33,322 bases of DNA. Origin: an uncultured Chloroflexota bacterium (GTDB lineage: Bacteria > Chloroflexota > Anaerolineae > Anaerolineales > UBA4823). The notes under the pieces were generated by a model that was not told the origin of the DNA, made no database searches, and saw only the letters and a program-made list of their open reading frames with translations. Made by a program: the position numbers and the translations under genes. The stretch is from positions 1 to 33,322 of the forward strand of contig CAIQIV010000593.1 in the NCBI GenBank assembly GCA_903871905.1, written 5' to 3'. Positions 17,839-26,480 of this stretch are shown here, piece by piece (the first letter of the stretch is position 1; each line of letters starts with the position of its first letter).

Positions 17839-17867
17839 AGTATACTCGTAAACAGGAGTGAATTCAC
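17839..17867 (-). promoter_or_regulatory. Possible promoter with palindromic operator upstream of 17800 gene
   Basis: On the minus strand a TATACT -10 box (complement of 17839-17844) lies 39 bp before the ATG. A perfect 10-bp palindrome GTGAATTCAC at 17858-17867 covers the expected -35 position. The -35 sequence itself is poor, so an activator or repressor site is possible. Confidence 0.35.
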
Positions 17868-17931
17868 CTCTAACAATTCCTGTTACGAACACACTACCAA
17901 ACCGGCTCATCTTTCTGAAAATCATCCTTAA

Positions 17932-18711
17932 TCAGGATTGAATTCCTAGATCAGATCGGATTTTATCCAGGCTGGCAAGCGCTGCCTGGCGTCCCAATAG
18001 ATAGAACTCTTCTCGCTTGGAGAAGCGAATATATGTCTTGCCCTTCAAATCAGGAACAATCAAGCAGTCAGCCTGCTCAATGCCTCCCCCTGCCCGCTCT
18101 ACCATGATTTCAATCGCATTAAATCCCATCCCCAGGAAGCCCCAGCCGCGCCGGATAGAGGCCAGAAAAATATCTACTCCGATCACATACTCCGCCCCCA
18201 TTTCACGCAGCGTGCCCACTGGGACCGAATCCGAGACGCAGCCATCACCCAACATCCGTCCGTCGATGCAGACCGGAGTCACCAATCCGGGGATCGAACA
18301 ACTGGCCTGGACCGCTGGCGCCAGGCGTCCCGCGCTCAACTTGACCGGGATCCCCCGCTCCAGGTCCGTGGCAACAACTGTATAGGGGATTACCAGATCC
18401 GAGAATTCGTTGTCGCCCAAATGTTTTATTAACCATTCAGACAATTTATCAAAACAAAGCAGCCCATACCAGGGCCACGCCAGGCGCGAAATATGCCACC
18501 AACGAATCTTCTCAGTGAATTCCTTGATTTTTTCCAACGGGATCCCAGCGCAATAGAACGCCCCGATCAGGGAGCCTGCGCTGGAACCAGCAACATAGCT
18601 GATGGGGATTCCTGCTTCAGATAATACAGATAACACACCAATATGCGCCATTCCTCGGGCGGCGCCTCCACCCAGAGCAAGGCCAACCTTCTTATGTAGC
18701 TCAACAGACAT
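17932..18711 (-). CDS. Patatin-like phospholipase (RssA-like)
   Basis: 259 residues, a serine lipid acyl hydrolase. The oxyanion glycine loop is LALGGGAARG (about 11-20), the nucleophile elbow GSSAG has S44, and the partner aspartate is D156 in LGDG. Length and motifs fit the short bacterial RssA/YchK group. There is no signal peptide; W/F-rich segments (about 71-87) could contact membrane. It is 12 bp downstream of the iron alcohol dehydrogenase and probably cotranscribed with it. Substrate is unknown. A second, longer patatin lies at 20110-21432. Confidence 0.9.
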   Translation of the reverse strand: MSVELHKKVGLALGGGAARGMAHIGVLSVLSEAGIPISYVAGSSAGSLIGAFYCAGIPLEKIKEFTEKIRWWHISRLAWPWYGLLCFDKLSEWLIKHLGDNEFSDLVIPYTVVATDLERGIPVKLSAGRLAPAVQASCSIPGLVTPVCIDGRMLGDGCVSDSVPVGTLREMGAEYVIGVDIFLASIRRGWGFLGMGFNAIEIMVERAGGGIEQADCLIVPDLKGKTYIRFSKREEFYLLGRQAALASLDKIRSDLGIQS

Positions 18712-18723
18712 ATTTCCCTGGCC

Positions 18724-19890
18724 CTAAAAATCGATCACCTTTCCATCAAATGCATAATCAAAGATTTGCAATATTTCCTGGCGGAAAGGAATTCGACGGC
18801 TTGTTGCTAAGGATATCTCTGCCTCCACCCTTTCACACCAATCCTCTACCTGTGTATCGAATTGTGCGCGGGAGATGCCTGCCTCAAACAGGGTAGTGGG
18901 CTGCCCAATCCTGCGCAGCAGGCTGCGGATAGAATCTGCCAGTCCATAACCAGCACTTTGTTCATCATCCCCACAGAGACCCAGGATACGGCTTAGCTCA
19001 AGATACCGGCCAACCCCACCAAAAGCCGTGAATTCGATCGTGTAAGGTAAAAACAGGCCAGTAATCCTGCCATGAGGGATCTCGGAAACCGCTCCAACGC
19101 TGTGTCCCAGGGCATGCGCCAACGCAATATGGCTATTTGTCATACCCAGGGCAGCAATGGTCGCTGCATTGGCCATCTTTTCTCTTGCTTCCATATCCTC
19201 AGCCCCACGGCTAACAGCCCTTTCCAGGTATTGGAACACCATCCAGGTAGCCTGCAGACACAAGCCATCGCTAAAGTCATTCGACCAGGAGCCAGAATAG
19301 CCCTCAATAGAATGAGTCAGAACATCAATTCCCGTATCTGCCGTCAGTTGAGCAGGCATCTCAGCCGAAAGCTGAGGATCAACAATTGTAACTGCTGCCA
19401 TCATTTCAAAAGAGGCAATCTCAAGCTTACGAACCGTTTGGCGCTCGATAATCATTGCCGCAGCGGTGACCTCCGCGCCAGAACCAGCCGTCGTCGGAAT
19501 GGTTATCAACCTGGCTTTCTTGCCCAGGCCGAAATGCTCAAATGGGCTCACGGCTTCTAAATCCACATCTGGACGCTCATAACGCAGCCATGCAGCTTTG
19601 GCAGCATCCAGGCTCGACCCGCCCCCCAAACCGATCACCCAATCAGGACCGAATTCCAACATTTCCTGGGCACATCGGTCCACGACATCCGTTCCAGGCT
19701 CAGGCTCAACTTGCGCGAAGCATGAACTTTCCATACCATTGGTCTTCAGGCGGTCCTGCACCAGGCGCACATATCCCTTGTTGACCATCACTTCATCTGT
19801 AACAATAAATACGCGATGTCCTGCAATCTCATCCAGTTGGCTGAGTGCATTCTCGCCAAAGACAATTTTGGGACTTCTGAAAAACCACAT
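18724..19890 (-). CDS. Iron-containing alcohol dehydrogenase
   Basis: 388 residues, group III Fe-dependent NAD(P) alcohol dehydrogenase. GGGSSLDAAKA (about 89-99) is the nucleotide-phosphate loop and TTAGSGAEVT follows it. Metal ligands are D189, H193, H259 and H273, with spacing matching the FucO family. AAGGAG lies 6 nt before the ATG, and a TATAAT sits at 19930-19935 on the minus strand with a weak -35. It is the first gene of a pair with the short patatin. Substrate cannot be told from sequence. Given the neighbouring AAR-like reductase, a fatty aldehyde/alcohol substrate is worth testing. Confidence 0.92.
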   Translation of the reverse strand: MWFFRSPKIVFGENALSQLDEIAGHRVFIVTDEVMVNKGYVRLVQDRLKTNGMESSCFAQVEPEPGTDVVDRCAQEMLEFGPDWVIGLGGGSSLDAAKAAWLRYERPDVDLEAVSPFEHFGLGKKARLITIPTTAGSGAEVTAAAMIIERQTVRKLEIASFEMMAAVTIVDPQLSAEMPAQLTADTGIDVLTHSIEGYSGSWSNDFSDGLCLQATWMVFQYLERAVSRGAEDMEAREKMANAATIAALGMTNSHIALAHALGHSVGAVSEIPHGRITGLFLPYTIEFTAFGGVGRYLELSRILGLCGDDEQSAGYGLADSIRSLLRRIGQPTTLFEAGISRAQFDTQVEDWCERVEAEISLATSRRIPFRQEILQIFDYAFDGKVIDF

Positions 19891-20038
19891 CTTCTACTCC
19901 TTTGCTGACAGTTCACCCTGGAGAAAGTAATTATACCTTCAGGAGGGTATTTCTGAACGAAATGGGAGGCGGCCTTGCCCCTGAACATCCCAAGAATTCA
20001 GGCAACCCGGATATTCACCTTATGAGCCAGAATACACA

Positions 20039-20067
20039 TTGACACCAAAGAACGTCAATGCTATAGT
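20039..20067 (+). promoter_or_regulatory. Sigma-70-type promoter of patatin gene with inverted repeat
   Basis: TTGACA at 20039-20044, exactly 17 bp, then TATAGT at 20062-20067. The -35 and spacer contain ATTGAC-N10-GTCAAT (20038-20043 and 20054-20059), a possible repressor site. The start codon follows about 36 nt after the expected transcription start. Confidence 0.7.
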
Positions 20068-20109
20068 TAGAAACAAGGAAGGTCAGGTCGAATATAAAGG
20101 AATGTCTTT

Positions 20110-21432
20110 ATGAAGAATGATGGAAAGACAGCTCTCGTACTTGCTGGAGGCGGGTTAACGGGTGCAGTATACGAGATTGGGGCATTACGCGCCATTGACG
20201 ATCTCCTGATCGATCGGACGGTAAATGATTTTGATATCTATGTAGGCACCAGTGCAGGAGCTCTGGTGTCCTCTTTTATCGCAAATGGTATGAGTCCAGA
20301 ACAAATGCTGCGCGTGATCGACGGGACCAGCCAGGAGTTTGCTCCCCTGGAACGCGGTGATATTTTCAACTTTAACTACGAAGACATCAAGAAATGGGGC
20401 TTCAAACTGCCCTCGAAATTAATCAGGGCCTGGTCGCATTACTTACGTCACTATTCGGATATGACCCTGTTTGACCTGCTTTGGTCTTTAACTGAAGCAC
20501 TCCCTTCAGGCCTGTACAACAGCCTTGGCCTGGAGAAATTTGTGCGCGAATCGCTTGAAAATGGGGGGTTTAGTAACGACTTCCGTAAGCTACCCCGCGA
20601 CCTATATATTATTGCTACCGATCTGGATACCGGTGACCGGATGGTTTTTGGTCCAGATAAAAACAGCGAAACACCTATCTCACTGACGGTGGCAGCCTCG
20701 ACCGCTCTGCCGCTGGTTTACAAGCCGGTGCAGATTGATGACAAAGAATACATCGATGGCAGCCTGCGCGGCACAGCCAGCATCGACCTGGCAATTGAGC
20801 GCGGCGCCACAATGGTTGTTTGCATTAATCCCCTTGTTCCATTTGATAATGCCAGGAAAGATAAGATTCCCTTCCTGGGACCTGACGGAGGAAACCTGAG
20901 TGGAAAAGGGATCCAGTCTGTGGCAAACCAATCCATCCGGATATTCAGCCACGCCGGTATCCACTACCATATCAAGCAGATCCGCCGCTCCCATCCTGAA
21001 GTGGACATTATCCTGATCGAGCCCAAGCCTGAAGATTTCCAGATGTTTTTCTATAACATCATGCGCTATTCTGCCCGCCTCATTGTTGCCCAACATGGCT
21101 TCGAATCGGTCACCCTGGATCTTGCCAGAGATTATCAATATTACAAGCAGGCGCTGGCGCGGCACGGCATCCCAATCACACGCCGGTTGGTCATCGAGGA
21201 ATTCAAAGAAATCTCCGACTCGAACTATGACCCCGCAGTAATCAGGCAGATCCTTGAGGCTCGCTCGGGGAATTGCGGTCCGAATAAGCGAGGCACACCC
21301 ATGTGTGAATTAACTCGCGCTCTATCGGAGCTTGAGCTCACCCTGGAGGAACTCGACGAAGAGAATTCCATCGCAGCCATTCACCCGGCAACCTTCAGCA
21401 TTCCGGCAGAGCCGGCAAGTACAAATTTCTAA
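20110..21432 (+). CDS. Patatin-like phospholipase, long form
   Basis: 440 residues. The catalytic patatin domain spans about 6-230: glycine loop LAGGGLTGAV (about 11-20), nucleophile S48 in GTSAG, and D216 in YIDGS, where Ser replaces the more common Gly/Ala after DG. The remaining 200 residues (HIKQIRRSHPEVDIILIEP and onward) are a family-specific C-terminal region ending in an acidic, low-complexity tail. AAAGGA sits 8 nt before the ATG, and a strong promoter precedes it. The stop overlaps the stop of the convergent SCP2-like gene by 4 bp. It may release fatty acids from a storage or membrane lipid; the substrate is unknown. Confidence 0.9.
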   Translation: MKNDGKTALVLAGGGLTGAVYEIGALRAIDDLLIDRTVNDFDIYVGTSAGALVSSFIANGMSPEQMLRVIDGTSQEFAPLERGDIFNFNYEDIKKWGFKLPSKLIRAWSHYLRHYSDMTLFDLLWSLTEALPSGLYNSLGLEKFVRESLENGGFSNDFRKLPRDLYIIATDLDTGDRMVFGPDKNSETPISLTVAASTALPLVYKPVQIDDKEYIDGSLRGTASIDLAIERGATMVVCINPLVPFDNARKDKIPFLGPDGGNLSGKGIQSVANQSIRIFSHAGIHYHIKQIRRSHPEVDIILIEPKPEDFQMFFYNIMRYSARLIVAQHGFESVTLDLARDYQYYKQALARHGIPITRRLVIEEFKEISDSNYDPAVIRQILEARSGNCGPNKRGTPMCELTRALSELELTLEELDEENSIAAIHPATFSIPAEPASTNF

Positions 21433-21848
21433 GATGGTCTGGCATATCCATCCAGGCGATACTTGGTGACAATCACCGGGTATTTCGCCTGACACGCATG
21501 CAGCACGTCTTCTAATGTCATTGCCTTCCAGACCGCTCCGCGGACTTTCATCTTCCCGCTGGACATGGCTTTCCCTAATCGGAGCTCTCCAGTAAGAATA
21601 TAATGCAGAGTATCGGCCGACAGCTCAGCTTCCAAATCAGGGCGTAAGCGCTTATCATCAAATGACACCATAAGGGGCGCCTTCCGCCCATCGATGGTGA
21701 TCCTCAAACCCGGATCGCTGCAATTGAAAGAAACGATCATTTTTGACTTATGTAGAGATTGGGTTTCAGCCGCGTTGCCCTGGCTGACCTGGTCAAAGAG
21801 ATCAACCATAATGGTTCGAAAGGTCTGAGTGTCAGCAAATATTCCCAT
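21429..21848 (-). CDS. SCP2-like sterol/lipid carrier domain protein (second copy)
   Basis: About 139 residues, a single SCP2-type lipid-binding domain with no catalytic motif. LRITIDGRKAPLMVSF and AELSADTLHYILTGELRLGKAMSSGKMKVRG give the beta-sheet and the helix-turn segment of the family. The start is placed at the ATG with GGAG 9 nt upstream; an ATG 9 nt earlier (21857) has GGAG directly abutting it and is less likely. It is the last gene of the five-gene lipid operon, 15 bp after the acyltransferase, and its stop overlaps the convergent patatin stop. Expected role: holding or delivering a hydrophobic substrate. Confidence 0.82.
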   Translation of the reverse strand: MGIFADTQTFRTIMVDLFDQVSQGNAAETQSLHKSKMIVSFNCSDPGLRITIDGRKAPLMVSFDDKRLRPDLEAELSADTLHYILTGELRLGKAMSSGKMKVRGAVWKAMTLEDVLHACQAKYPVIVTKYRLDGYARPS

Positions 21849-21863
21849 TTTAACCATCTCCGG

Positions 21864-23099
21864 TTAACCTAAGAATATCGATTTCCGCTGGGCCAGACGG
21901 TTGAATACCATCTGTTGGACCACGTTTCGCACCTGGTCCGTGAGTTGAGAGACTAACATCATATTATTCTCTGCCCCAGGCCCATATCCATCCATTGGGA
22001 TTGGCTCGCCAAAGTCTATATACCATTTGGTTGGCAGCGGAACAAAGCCCAGCAATCCAAGCCAGGGCCAGGTTATCGAAATCGGGAAATATGGAAAACC
22101 GATCATTCGGGCAATGGTGTCTGATTTTGCCAGTGAGATATACGTTTCTTCTGCGCCAACGACAGAAACCGGAATGATTGGGGCCTGAGTTTTCAACGCC
22201 ATGCGCACAAACCCCCCTCTGCCAAAGCGCGCTAACCTGTAGCGGTCCTTGAACAACTTTCCCACCCCTTTATACCCTTCTGGGAACACTGCTACCAATT
22301 GATCCTGCTCTAACAGGCGAATCCCATTTTCCTCCGTGGCCAATGCCTGGCCAACCTTTGTGAACAGGTCAGATATGAATGGTAGCGTCGGGAACCAGGT
22401 CGCATACAATGTTCGCACAAGACGCTGAGCCGGATGGTCATTCAGGATAGATATTCCAACCATCGTGCCATCCCAAGGCAGCTGGCCAGAATGATTAACC
22501 ACCAACAAAGCTCGGCCTTCATCTGGGATATTCTCCATACCTGAAGTATCGATCCGCCAGTAGGTCTTGTACATGAAGTCAAAAAACGGCTTGACCGCAT
22601 TTAAAACTTCCGGATCATAACCCCACTCATCAGTTTCATATTCCCCTGAAACCCGGCGCTTTAGCAAGTCCGCCTGGTAATCAAGCGAATAATTGACCAT
22701 GTACCAGATGCCCTTCCAGGTATCGATATCAAGAAGGTCCTGGCTAACACTTGCTCGCAATCGTTGCAGGATCGCCAACCCTGTTTCTGGAGATAGAAAT
22801 GATAAATTCTGGCTGATTAACTGCACAAGTTTATGAGGTGAGAACGGAGGAGGGGAATAATCAGGGGATGCTGCTTTTACCCGTTCAATTAACCGGTCTA
22901 ATTCTTCAGCCAGCTGCTCTGGAGTTGAATCATCAGGCAATGCTGTATCCACAGGTTCTGCGCCGCCATCCGACACTGAACTTGCTGTCATTTCAGGATT
23001 CTCTTCGACCGTAATCGTGTCCTCGGTAAAAGCGGTATTACCAACCACCGCAGACTCTGACGCCAATCCTTCATTCTCTATAAAAATCTGGTCATTCAT
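21864..23099 (-). CDS. PlsC-like lysophospholipid/glycerolipid acyltransferase
   Basis: 411 residues. The first about 80 are acidic and probably disordered, followed by a helical segment, then the acyltransferase domain from about 185. The active-site block reads NHSGQLPWDG (H203, D210), so His and Asp are six residues apart rather than the canonical four. The substrate-binding block FPEGYKGVG (about 272-280) and IIPVSVVGAEE follow. A hydrophobic stretch (ISITWPWLGLLGFVPLP) suggests membrane contact. The start is the ATG with GAGGA 8 nt upstream; it overlaps the SDR stop by 8 bp. An SDR/acyltransferase pair of this type also occurs in actinobacteria (Rv0501/Rv0502 in M. tuberculosis, from memory). 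Acyl acceptor is unknown. Confidence 0.83.
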   Translation of the reverse strand: MNDQIFIENEGLASESAVVGNTAFTEDTITVEENPEMTASSVSDGGAEPVDTALPDDSTPEQLAEELDRLIERVKAASPDYSPPPFSPHKLVQLISQNLSFLSPETGLAILQRLRASVSQDLLDIDTWKGIWYMVNYSLDYQADLLKRRVSGEYETDEWGYDPEVLNAVKPFFDFMYKTYWRIDTSGMENIPDEGRALLVVNHSGQLPWDGTMVGISILNDHPAQRLVRTLYATWFPTLPFISDLFTKVGQALATEENGIRLLEQDQLVAVFPEGYKGVGKLFKDRYRLARFGRGGFVRMALKTQAPIIPVSVVGAEETYISLAKSDTIARMIGFPYFPISITWPWLGLLGFVPLPTKWYIDFGEPIPMDGYGPGAENNMMLVSQLTDQVRNVVQQMVFNRLAQRKSIFLG

Positions 23100-24210
23100 G
23101 GGCTTTTTCCTCATCTGACCCTTGCAGGATTCCCACCTGCCGCTCTCGCGAACGTCTGCGCCGTTCTATCGTATCGCGCAATCGCTCCTCATCATATGCT
23201 AAGGCAGCTGATTCTGGCATATAACGCCGCAGGCGCTGCAGCCCGGCAAATTCCCGCAGGGCTTCCTCAGCCGTATAGCGCGGGGCGAATTCTAACTCTT
23301 GCCGCATCTTTGTCAGATCAGCCACCCAACTATAACGCAAATAGTCGAGAGCGATTGGTAAGTAATGGCCCTTTTTCCCATCCAATAAGCCGGCTCCCCA
23401 ATACAAGAACAGATGAAAGACTGGTAGGGGGAGCTTGCCAGAAATACCGGTTATCCGGTTCAGGGGCATTACACCCTCTGCAGCAACATTATAAACCCCC
23501 GGCATATCTTCATGGACTACATGAGCAATGGCTTCCACCACATCGTTGACATGGATCACTTGCATTAAAGGGTCAAAACCCATTAAGGTAGGACTGAATG
23601 GCTCACCCAGGAAGCGAGTCATCGGGGTATCCACGCCTGGACCAATGATGTTAGCAAAACGCAAGGTAGTCTGGATCATTTCTGGCACCTGGCGACGAAA
23701 ACCATTACAAAACGATTCAATCTCAACCAGATCACGGATCCAACCACTGGATTTGCTACCATGCAAAGGATGCTCTTCGGTCAAAAAGGCGGGGTTGGTC
23801 GGTTGAGCGCCATAAACCGCGGTGCTGCTCATCAATACCACCTTTCGTACCCCGGCTTCAGCGCACGCCCCCAACACTTTCATGGTACCAATAACATTGT
23901 AGTCAAAAGCATTTTCATTTGGACGCCGCGTTTCCATAAATGCCAGGTGGCATACCGTGTGTACCTGCTCAGACTTTAGGAGATCGATAAATTTTGGATT
24001 TCGGATGTCAGCCTGGATAAAATCCAGGTCCTTGATTTCCTCCTTTGGAGGATTGGCATCATAACCAATCACGTGCAGGTGAACATCCTCTTCTCCAAAC
24101 GTGCGGTCGTCATTGCCGCGGCATAGAGGGTCTTCTAACAGGCGTCCAGCAACCTTGGCCCCCCAGTATCCCGAGACACCAGTCACTAGGATCACTTTTT
24201 TACTGCTCAT
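23092..24210 (-). CDS. NAD(P)-binding SDR (extended epimerase/dehydratase type), atypical
   Basis: 372 residues, an extended SDR with a Rossmann fold. TGVSGYWG gives GxxGxxG at G11, G14 and G17, and D69 in the QADIRN segment contacts the cofactor in this family. The catalytic Ser region SSTAVYG (about 128-134) is present, but the YxxxK dyad is not: the aligned positions read W157 and L161 (GWIRDLVEIE). It may be a non-classical reductase, a binding protein or an isomerase. The ATG start has GGAGG 8 nt upstream; a TTG 15 nt earlier is unlikely. The gene lies between the AAR-like reductase (39 bp) and the acyltransferase (8-bp overlap). Confidence 0.84.
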   Translation of the reverse strand: MSSKKVILVTGVSGYWGAKVAGRLLEDPLCRGNDDRTFGEEDVHLHVIGYDANPPKEEIKDLDFIQADIRNPKFIDLLKSEQVHTVCHLAFMETRRPNENAFDYNVIGTMKVLGACAEAGVRKVVLMSSTAVYGAQPTNPAFLTEEHPLHGSKSSGWIRDLVEIESFCNGFRRQVPEMIQTTLRFANIIGPGVDTPMTRFLGEPFSPTLMGFDPLMQVIHVNDVVEAIAHVVHEDMPGVYNVAAEGVMPLNRITGISGKLPLPVFHLFLYWGAGLLDGKKGHYLPIALDYLRYSWVADLTKMRQELEFAPRYTAEEALREFAGLQRLRRYMPESAALAYDEERLRDTIERRRRSRERQVGILQGSDEEKAHE

Positions 24211-24249
24211 GGAACAGTCCTCCAAAGGAATAGATTTTACCTGACATTT

Positions 24250-26439
24250 CTAGGCACGCTTTCTACGGAGTAAAGCAGCGGTGAGGAATCCTGCTAACGA
24301 CAGAAAGCCAGCCAGGAACAGCCATTTCTCCAATTGGCCACTTTGTGCAGTGACCCCTTTTGCCATCACTGGAATATTCTCTAATTTAGCGCCCGCATCT
24401 CTCTTGATGCGATAAAACAAATCAGGATCGGCGCGCAGTTGTTCAGCTCGTTCCCGTTTACTTTCAAGGACTTCATCTGTAATATAACTGCCAAAGGAGC
24501 GCAAGCCAGCTAATTGGAATCCATGTTTTTTAAACAAGCGATAGATTTCTTTCACCCGCTCCATGGAAATATTCCTGCCCAAGGTGTAATCCTCAAAGCG
24601 CCCTTCCATTGCCAACAAAGCAGTTTCGGCCAGGCAGGCATAGGCAGTCTTGGGCGGCAGACCAATATCGTAGCCGAAATCTATATCACCCGGGATCAGT
24701 ACTTCACCGCTTTCGATAACCAGGACATCTGGACGCAAGGCAGCCTCTGTTTCATTGATATCCGGTGGGCGTGCCACATCACATATCACCGCCCCTGGCT
24801 TGCAGCGGGTAATATCCATGATGCGCTGTCCAAAGGCGGAGGTTGCGGTTACGATCAGGTCGCACTCTTCAATAAAATCATCTGGTCCAGTGGCAATAGT
24901 CACTTTGGCCCCTGGTGTTTCCGACTGGATTCTCTTCTTCAAGTCGATTAACCGCTCTGGCTCAATGGAAATGAGCACTACATCATAAATCGCCTGCGCT
25001 AACAGCCTGGCACACACTGATCCAATCGATCCAGTCGCCCCAATGATCATAACCTTCCCCTTGGTCAGATCTGTTGCCCCCATCTTTACCATAGCCTGCT
25101 TGGCAGCCTCTAGTGTGGCAGCAACCGTCAGGCTGTTGCCACTGGTTATAGCAATATCTGCCTCATGGGCAACTGTAATCCCTGCATCACCAACCACACT
25201 GGTAAACGCCCCCAGCCCCATGATCCGCGCCCCACGGCGTTCGGCCATCTTTGCCGCTTTATTGATCCGCACATAAGTGAAACGCTCATCATGTCGCATC
25301 ATCTGCCGCGGCGTCGCTCCCAGGGAGAAGAGATATCCCTCTATCCTCTGCGCAGTAGCCGGAGATTTTCCGCCGGTTATCCTTGATATGTATAACGGAG
25401 GCATGTAAGCCGCAATTGTTTCAACCAAGGCGTCTGGCAAGAAACGCGTCCAATGGAAAGCGCGGTGCTTGTGAATAAACCGTACATCCAGGGGATGAAT
25501 GATAAAGGCAAAACGATTAATCCCCGTCTCCTGTGGCTGCAGATAGCGGATATCCGGCTTCCATTCCAGATCGGCAATCAGATCCAGGTACGTATCTTCA
25601 GAGAGCGGCAAAGCAGGGTCAGGCCGCAGTGCAGCCAAAACAGCTTCAACGGTGGCATCGCCCCATCCCTTTCTCTCCTCCCCCCACATATTCGGGATTA
25701 AAACAACAATAATTGAGACACCCCTGGCTTTTAAGGCCAGAATATCTTCTTCACCTGCCGCCAGTACAACCACTGTCTTATGCCGCAAATATTCTGGGCT
25801 ATAGCGCAGGATTGCACCAATATCTCCAGCCAGCACATCTGCCCACTGGAAAGGTTTTTTGGCGCGCGGCGTCCCGGCCTTTCCGGGCTGAGGGTTGATG
25901 CGGCGGAAAGGTGCGTTCTTGAGTTGTTCCAGGGTGGGCCTGGATACCTGTTCAAGGGTGTTATAGTGACCAACGCCAGGAAAGGTAGGCAGGGCAAAGT
26001 AAACAACCGGATCAGCGTAGCGGATCTCAGAGCCCCGACGACGCAACGTGTCTACCAATCCCCCATGATTCAGACCGGGCACCATCAGGATGTGTTTCTG
26101 GCTAAATATCCCAGGCTCTGCCCGATCCGCCAAAATAATCCCCCATCTTTCCAATATCGCCCGGATCCCATGACCATCCGTAACAGGTGTCTGCCGGGCT
26201 AACGCCGCAAGTTTTATCCCAAGGTCATGAGGCAGGCAGGAGGAACCCAGAGAAAGATGGGTATCGTATCCCTCCAACCCAATTGCATCAACCCTTCCAT
26301 CAAACTCTTCTATCAACCGAGCCGCACATTCCACATCCCCGCTGCATCCACGTCGATCCACTTGGATGTCCTGGTCTAAAAAACGGACAACCGAGGATTC
26401 ATCTTCACTTCCGAGGTGAATAATCAGGATATTCTTCAA
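24250..26439 (-). CDS. Membrane-anchored acyl-ACP reductase-like protein with novel N-terminal half
   Basis: 729 residues, TTG start with AAGGA 6-7 nt upstream. Residues about 308-650 resemble cyanobacterial acyl-ACP reductase (AAR), which reduces acyl-ACP/CoA to fatty aldehyde. Matching blocks are [15 protein letters not shown] (about 407-420), ITSGNSLT (about 431-438), the Rossmann loop GATGSIG (467-473), and [14 protein letters not shown] with C602, at the place of the acyl-accepting cysteine of AAR, then [10 protein letters not shown]. The first about 300 residues have alpha/beta character but no family I recognise. The C-terminus has one transmembrane helix (about 705-725) and RRKRA, so the enzyme should face the cytoplasm on the membrane. 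Cyanobacterial AAR is only about 340 residues and soluble, so both extensions are unusual. Confidence 0.78.
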   Translation of the reverse strand: MKNILIIHLGSEDESSVVRFLDQDIQVDRRGCSGDVECAARLIEEFDGRVDAIGLEGYDTHLSLGSSCLPHDLGIKLAALARQTPVTDGHGIRAILERWGIILADRAEPGIFSQKHILMVPGLNHGGLVDTLRRRGSEIRYADPVVYFALPTFPGVGHYNTLEQVSRPTLEQLKNAPFRRINPQPGKAGTPRAKKPFQWADVLAGDIGAILRYSPEYLRHKTVVVLAAGEEDILALKARGVSIIVVLIPNMWGEERKGWGDATVEAVLAALRPDPALPLSEDTYLDLIADLEWKPDIRYLQPQETGINRFAFIIHPLDVRFIHKHRAFHWTRFLPDALVETIAAYMPPLYISRITGGKSPATAQRIEGYLFSLGATPRQMMRHDERFTYVRINKAAKMAERRGARIMGLGAFTSVVGDAGITVAHEADIAITSGNSLTVAATLEAAKQAMVKMGATDLTKGKVMIIGATGSIGSVCARLLAQAIYDVVLISIEPERLIDLKKRIQSETPGAKVTIATGPDDFIEECDLIVTATSAFGQRIMDITRCKPGAVICDVARPPDINETEAALRPDVLVIESGEVLIPGDIDFGYDIGLPPKTAYACLAETALLAMEGRFEDYTLGRNISMERVKEIYRLFKKHGFQLAGLRSFGSYITDEVLESKRERAEQLRADPDLFYRIKRDAGAKLENIPVMAKGVTAQSGQLEKWLFLAGFLSLAGFLTAALLRRKRA

Positions 26440-26480
26440 AATTTTCCTTGCTTAATCGACTGCGTGGAAATGGGACAGGA

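Noticed and set aside
20680-21165. 161-residue minus-strand open frame inside the long patatin gene
   Set aside because: It is antisense to a well-supported patatin with intact catalytic motifs and has no recognisable domain.
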